Shown here: positions 62,801 through 64,000 of the stretch, piece by piece
How the letters are laid out: every line of letters starts with the position of its first letter
How positions within the stretch are numbered: the first letter of the stretch is position 1
DNA from: an uncultured bacterium
Lineage (GTDB): Bacteria > Verrucomicrobiota > Kiritimatiellia > CAIVKH01
DNA: 64,000 nucleotides
NCBI GenBank assembly: GCA_903906425.1
Contig: CAIVKH010000160.1
Location: 1-64,000 of the forward strand
Direction: 5' to 3'
The notes under the pieces: generated by a model
What the model was told of the DNA's origin: nothing
Seen by the model: only the letters and a program-made list of their open reading frames with translations
The model's database searches: none
Made by a program: the position numbers and the translations under genes

Positions 62801-63233
62801 CGACAAGTTGCTTCCCTTTCAATCGCGCCAGCGATTCGCGCAACGCGGAGTCCGCAGATTGAGTTCGCATGCCCTCCAGCGCGAAGCGCGCGGGATCGGA
62901 AAGCTGGGGATCGTCGAGCAGCTTTGCGAGTTCCGGCACCTCGGCATCGGTTCCGACCTTTGCGAGCTGCTGGCAGATGATCGTCTTCGCGACAGCCGTC
63001 GTATTCGAATCATCGAGCGCTTCGGCGAGCATCGCCGCGATTTGTTTGCCCTGCCCGGTTCCCGTTGACCGCGCCACGAATTGTTCGAGCGTGAACAGCG
63101 GGGCGCGCGGCTGGGATTGATCGTATTGCTTCAGATCTTTCAGCGCGTCGCGAACGTCGGCGGGAATTTCGGCCGCGAATGACGCGGCTGCAGTCACGAT
63201 GCCGAAGAGAATTGTTCCGATTATTTTTTTCAT
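59886..63233 (-). CDS. exported HEAT-repeat/ThuA fusion protein
   Basis: A 1115-residue protein. A signal peptide (to about residue 21) is followed by about 600 residues of HEAT-type helical repeats (ALGSIGTREAAAAVA, AAQALAKIGRAEDYEALV, AVRALADWPDGAAIESL), a beta-sandwich (about 700-830), a Pro/Ala/Lys linker (EPAPAVKTPETKPTAAP) and a C-terminal ThuA domain (VLIVTGLEYPGHPWRETAP, VMVHFACGAFQEWPEF). ThuA-like proteins belong to the glutamine-amidotransferase-like fold and act in sugar metabolism, in part on keto-sugars. Twelve bases downstream of the partial oxidoreductase. Confidence 0.92.
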   Translation of the reverse strand: MKKIIGTILFGIVTAAASFAAEIPADVRDALKDLKQYDQSQPRAPLFTLEQFVARSTGTGQGKQIAAMLAEALDDSNTTAVAKTIICQQLAKVGTDAEVPELAKLLDDPQLSDPARFALEGMRTQSADSALRESLARLKGKQLVGAINSLGNRRDVASLAPFQGLLSNSDRDVSIAAAHALGSIGTREAAAAVAKSDDVPAKLLCAQRLLQNGFNPMAVGLCRMLAASGNPPDQRVAAMMVLADAHVLDSENYIIFGIADADPLVSASAIRLSSKIKNPKAVAALTEQLKKPDATRQVLVLSAFAERRDTVALAAVEEAAASSNEDVRVAAFATLGVIGNANTVKILAKAAAEEKGRVKTAAEEALAGLPADVADGAIIAGISSGGPALRAAMIATAAARNLTAASAPLMKAVADKNKTIRAAAAQALAKIGRAEDYEALVNAMLDAKDASCREVLGAAVSAVGKRINDQQAKIAPLAAALKRENISTDGIAAVLHALAGIGGADSLAAVSERINADNEAVRDAAVRALADWPDGAAIESLMKIAEGSSNSLHKTLALRGVIRLAPAEVMPMKLLEQIQSLAHSKDEKQQLLSALSQLKEPGALAMAANLVSEKDVTAEAVLAATQIAKSLVKSHPDAVDAAMAKVLEADKKSAEAKNLQSQARKILKAKSETSRARRDEIAKSLPAGSRLAAYLDCGVESGDQSAAGVRLWVAHGKDYDWREKGGEGSPVALTVTFGSGNVRIDASGLDAEKKYDVGFAWWDYDDNKREQSVWVSGKQIVEKTTLPAWQGKQQGPATLTRAVPADAIHDGKIEITFKQEGTGNCVVSEIWLVEKSGAAEMKPEPPAVKTAQPKPEPAPAVKTPETKPTAAPVAAKVEAKPAPAPLVLKRTNPSAETKVLIVTGLEYPGHPWRETAPLLQEIISKDDRLSVDVNDNANAALESPDLGKNAVIILNYMNWKDPGPGAAAQENLRKAVENGTGLVMVHFACGAFQEWPEFVKIAGRVWNPKFRGHDARGPFKVEIADTKHPVTSGLEAFDTDDELYTCLDGSTPIEILATATSKVDHKVYPMAFVLQYGKGRVFHCVLGHDAKAFKADGVQSLYRRGTAWAAGLEPK

Positions 63234-63245
63234 TCCGGTTTTCTC

Positions 63246-64000
63246 CTAAACCCGCCACGGGCTGCGCATGGATCGCGACAGCATCCGGTTTGCCGTCTCG
63301 TCGTTGACGAAGTTTTCCTTCTTCCAGTCCCACGTGAGCTTTCGGCCGGTCCGCGTCGCGATGTCGGCGACGAGCGTGGCGGTCGTGGCGGCGTGGCAGA
63401 ACTCCACCGCCGCGCACGGATCACGGCGCGTGCGGATGCATTCGAGAAAATTCCCGTGGTGGTTTTTCGAGCGATACAAATGTTCGTCGCCCGGTTTCAG
63501 AATCGTGCTGAGAAGCGACGCCGGCTCGGAGAACAAACGGCCGCGATCAACGTGCGCCCAGCCGTTTTCGCCCTCGAAACGGACGCCGTGGCCGAACGGC
63601 GAACTGCCATCGTCGTAGAAATTCATGACGAGGCCGTCGGGCGTCGTGAGTTTCACTTTCCATCCGAACGAAACATCAGCGTCGCCGGTCGTCAGGAAAT
63701 CCGCGGTGCCTTCGACATCGAGCGTCGAGGCGGTCATTGCGGGCGCGCCCCAGAGTCCGATGTCCATGTGATGGACGCCCCAGCTTTGAATCCAGCCGGC
63801 GCAATAATCGGTGAGGAAGTACCAGTTGTAGTTGCAGAGATTTTCCCGGTACGGCTTGAACTGCGCGGGGCCGAGCCAGAGATCGTAATCCAAGCCTTCA
63901 GGCACGGCGCCCGGCTTCAAATGCAACTCGCGCCGGCCGCTCGGCACGGCGACGGTGACGGTTTTCAATTTGCCGAGATAGCCGTTGCGCGCAAGCTCGC
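63246..64000 (-). CDS. Gfo/Idh/MocA family oxidoreductase, C-terminal part (runs off right edge)
   Basis: 251 codons are visible; the frame stays open to the window end, reading ELARNGYLGKLKTVTVAVPSG. The region is the C-terminal substrate domain: LDYDLWLGPAQFKPY, SWGVHHMDIGLWGA, MNFYDDGSSPFGHGVRFEGENGW and TLVADIATRTGRKLTWD are the pattern of large exported oxidoreductases of PVC bacteria. The Rossmann domain and any signal peptide lie outside the window. It is the upstream member of the operon with the ThuA protein. Confidence 0.92.
   Translation of the reverse strand, partial: ELARNGYLGKLKTVTVAVPSGRRELHLKPGAVPEGLDYDLWLGPAQFKPYRENLCNYNWYFLTDYCAGWIQSWGVHHMDIGLWGAPAMTASTLDVEGTADFLTTGDADVSFGWKVKLTTPDGLVMNFYDDGSSPFGHGVRFEGENGWAHVDRGRLFSEPASLLSTILKPGDEHLYRSKNHHGNFLECIRTRRDPCAAVEFCHAATTATLVADIATRTGRKLTWDWKKENFVNDETANRMLSRSMRSPWRV

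Overview
This is a GC-rich bacterial chromosome segment, AT-richer around 33-43 kb. Its gene content points to the PVC superphylum, most likely Verrucomicrobiota. It holds Tat-exported Gfo/Idh/MocA oxidoreductases and TIM-barrel sugar isomerase-like proteins, a ThuA/HEAT protein, a sulfatase, a GH29 fucosidase, a pseudopilin-like protein and many dispersed intergenic palindromes. The taxonomic call is inference from gene content, not a marker-gene placement. The window contains the replication-initiation neighbourhood (dnaA 33774-35138, dnaN 35402-36496, then ptsP, mnmE, mnmG), so the origin probably lies at about 33.3-35.4 kb.

Layout. 1-0.7 kb: a 21-bp tandem repeat array and hairpins. 0.7-4.2 kb: a defence-like island with a DNA methyltransferase fused to a nuclease-like domain, orphan copies of that domain's C-terminal tail, an unknown partner gene and a HicBA toxin-antitoxin pair. 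4.3-9 kb: a hypothetical, a DUF3472-type exported protein, an M16 peptidase, an ApbE lipoprotein and tRNA-Asp. 9.1-19.3 kb: a repeat-invaded small gene, lysA, argG, nth, a Tricorn-like protease, a LysM amidase, an SGNH hydrolase and a PfkB sugar kinase. 19.4-25.2 kb: an Asp-box lipoprotein, a 700-bp block of mixed repeats, a winged-helix regulator, a glycoside hydrolase, a sulfatase and a pseudopilin-like protein. 25.3-29.4 kb: an AraC regulator divergent from a rhamnose/fucose mutarotase, a hypothetical and an alpha-L-fucosidase. 29.5-33.3 kb: small hypotheticals, an MBL hydrolase, a TPR protein and a phosphodiesterase. 33.3-42.7 kb: the origin region with housekeeping genes. 43.1-50.5 kb: a desaturase, a Tat aldo/keto reductase, three SPFH proteins and an ABC-2 permease. 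50.6-64 kb: a minus-strand exported carbohydrate-processing cluster that runs off the right edge.

The most striking feature is repeat architecture. A 15-bp palindrome, TTCCAATSATTGGAA (S is G or C at the centre), occurs about 48 times in 21 clusters spread over the window. Members of a cluster sit almost always exactly 32 bp apart, close to three helical turns. The clusters lie in gene junctions; one is in frame inside a signal peptide, and one forms a perfect hairpin followed by nine T just before a ribosome binding site. A second class of short hairpins (stems 7-11 bp, loops 1-4 nt) is dispersed between genes and in at least two cases sits in frame inside genes. MnmG carries a lineage-specific insertion whose DNA encodes two parS-like 16-mers. 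Two unrelated genes share a 76-bp leader that is about 95% identical.
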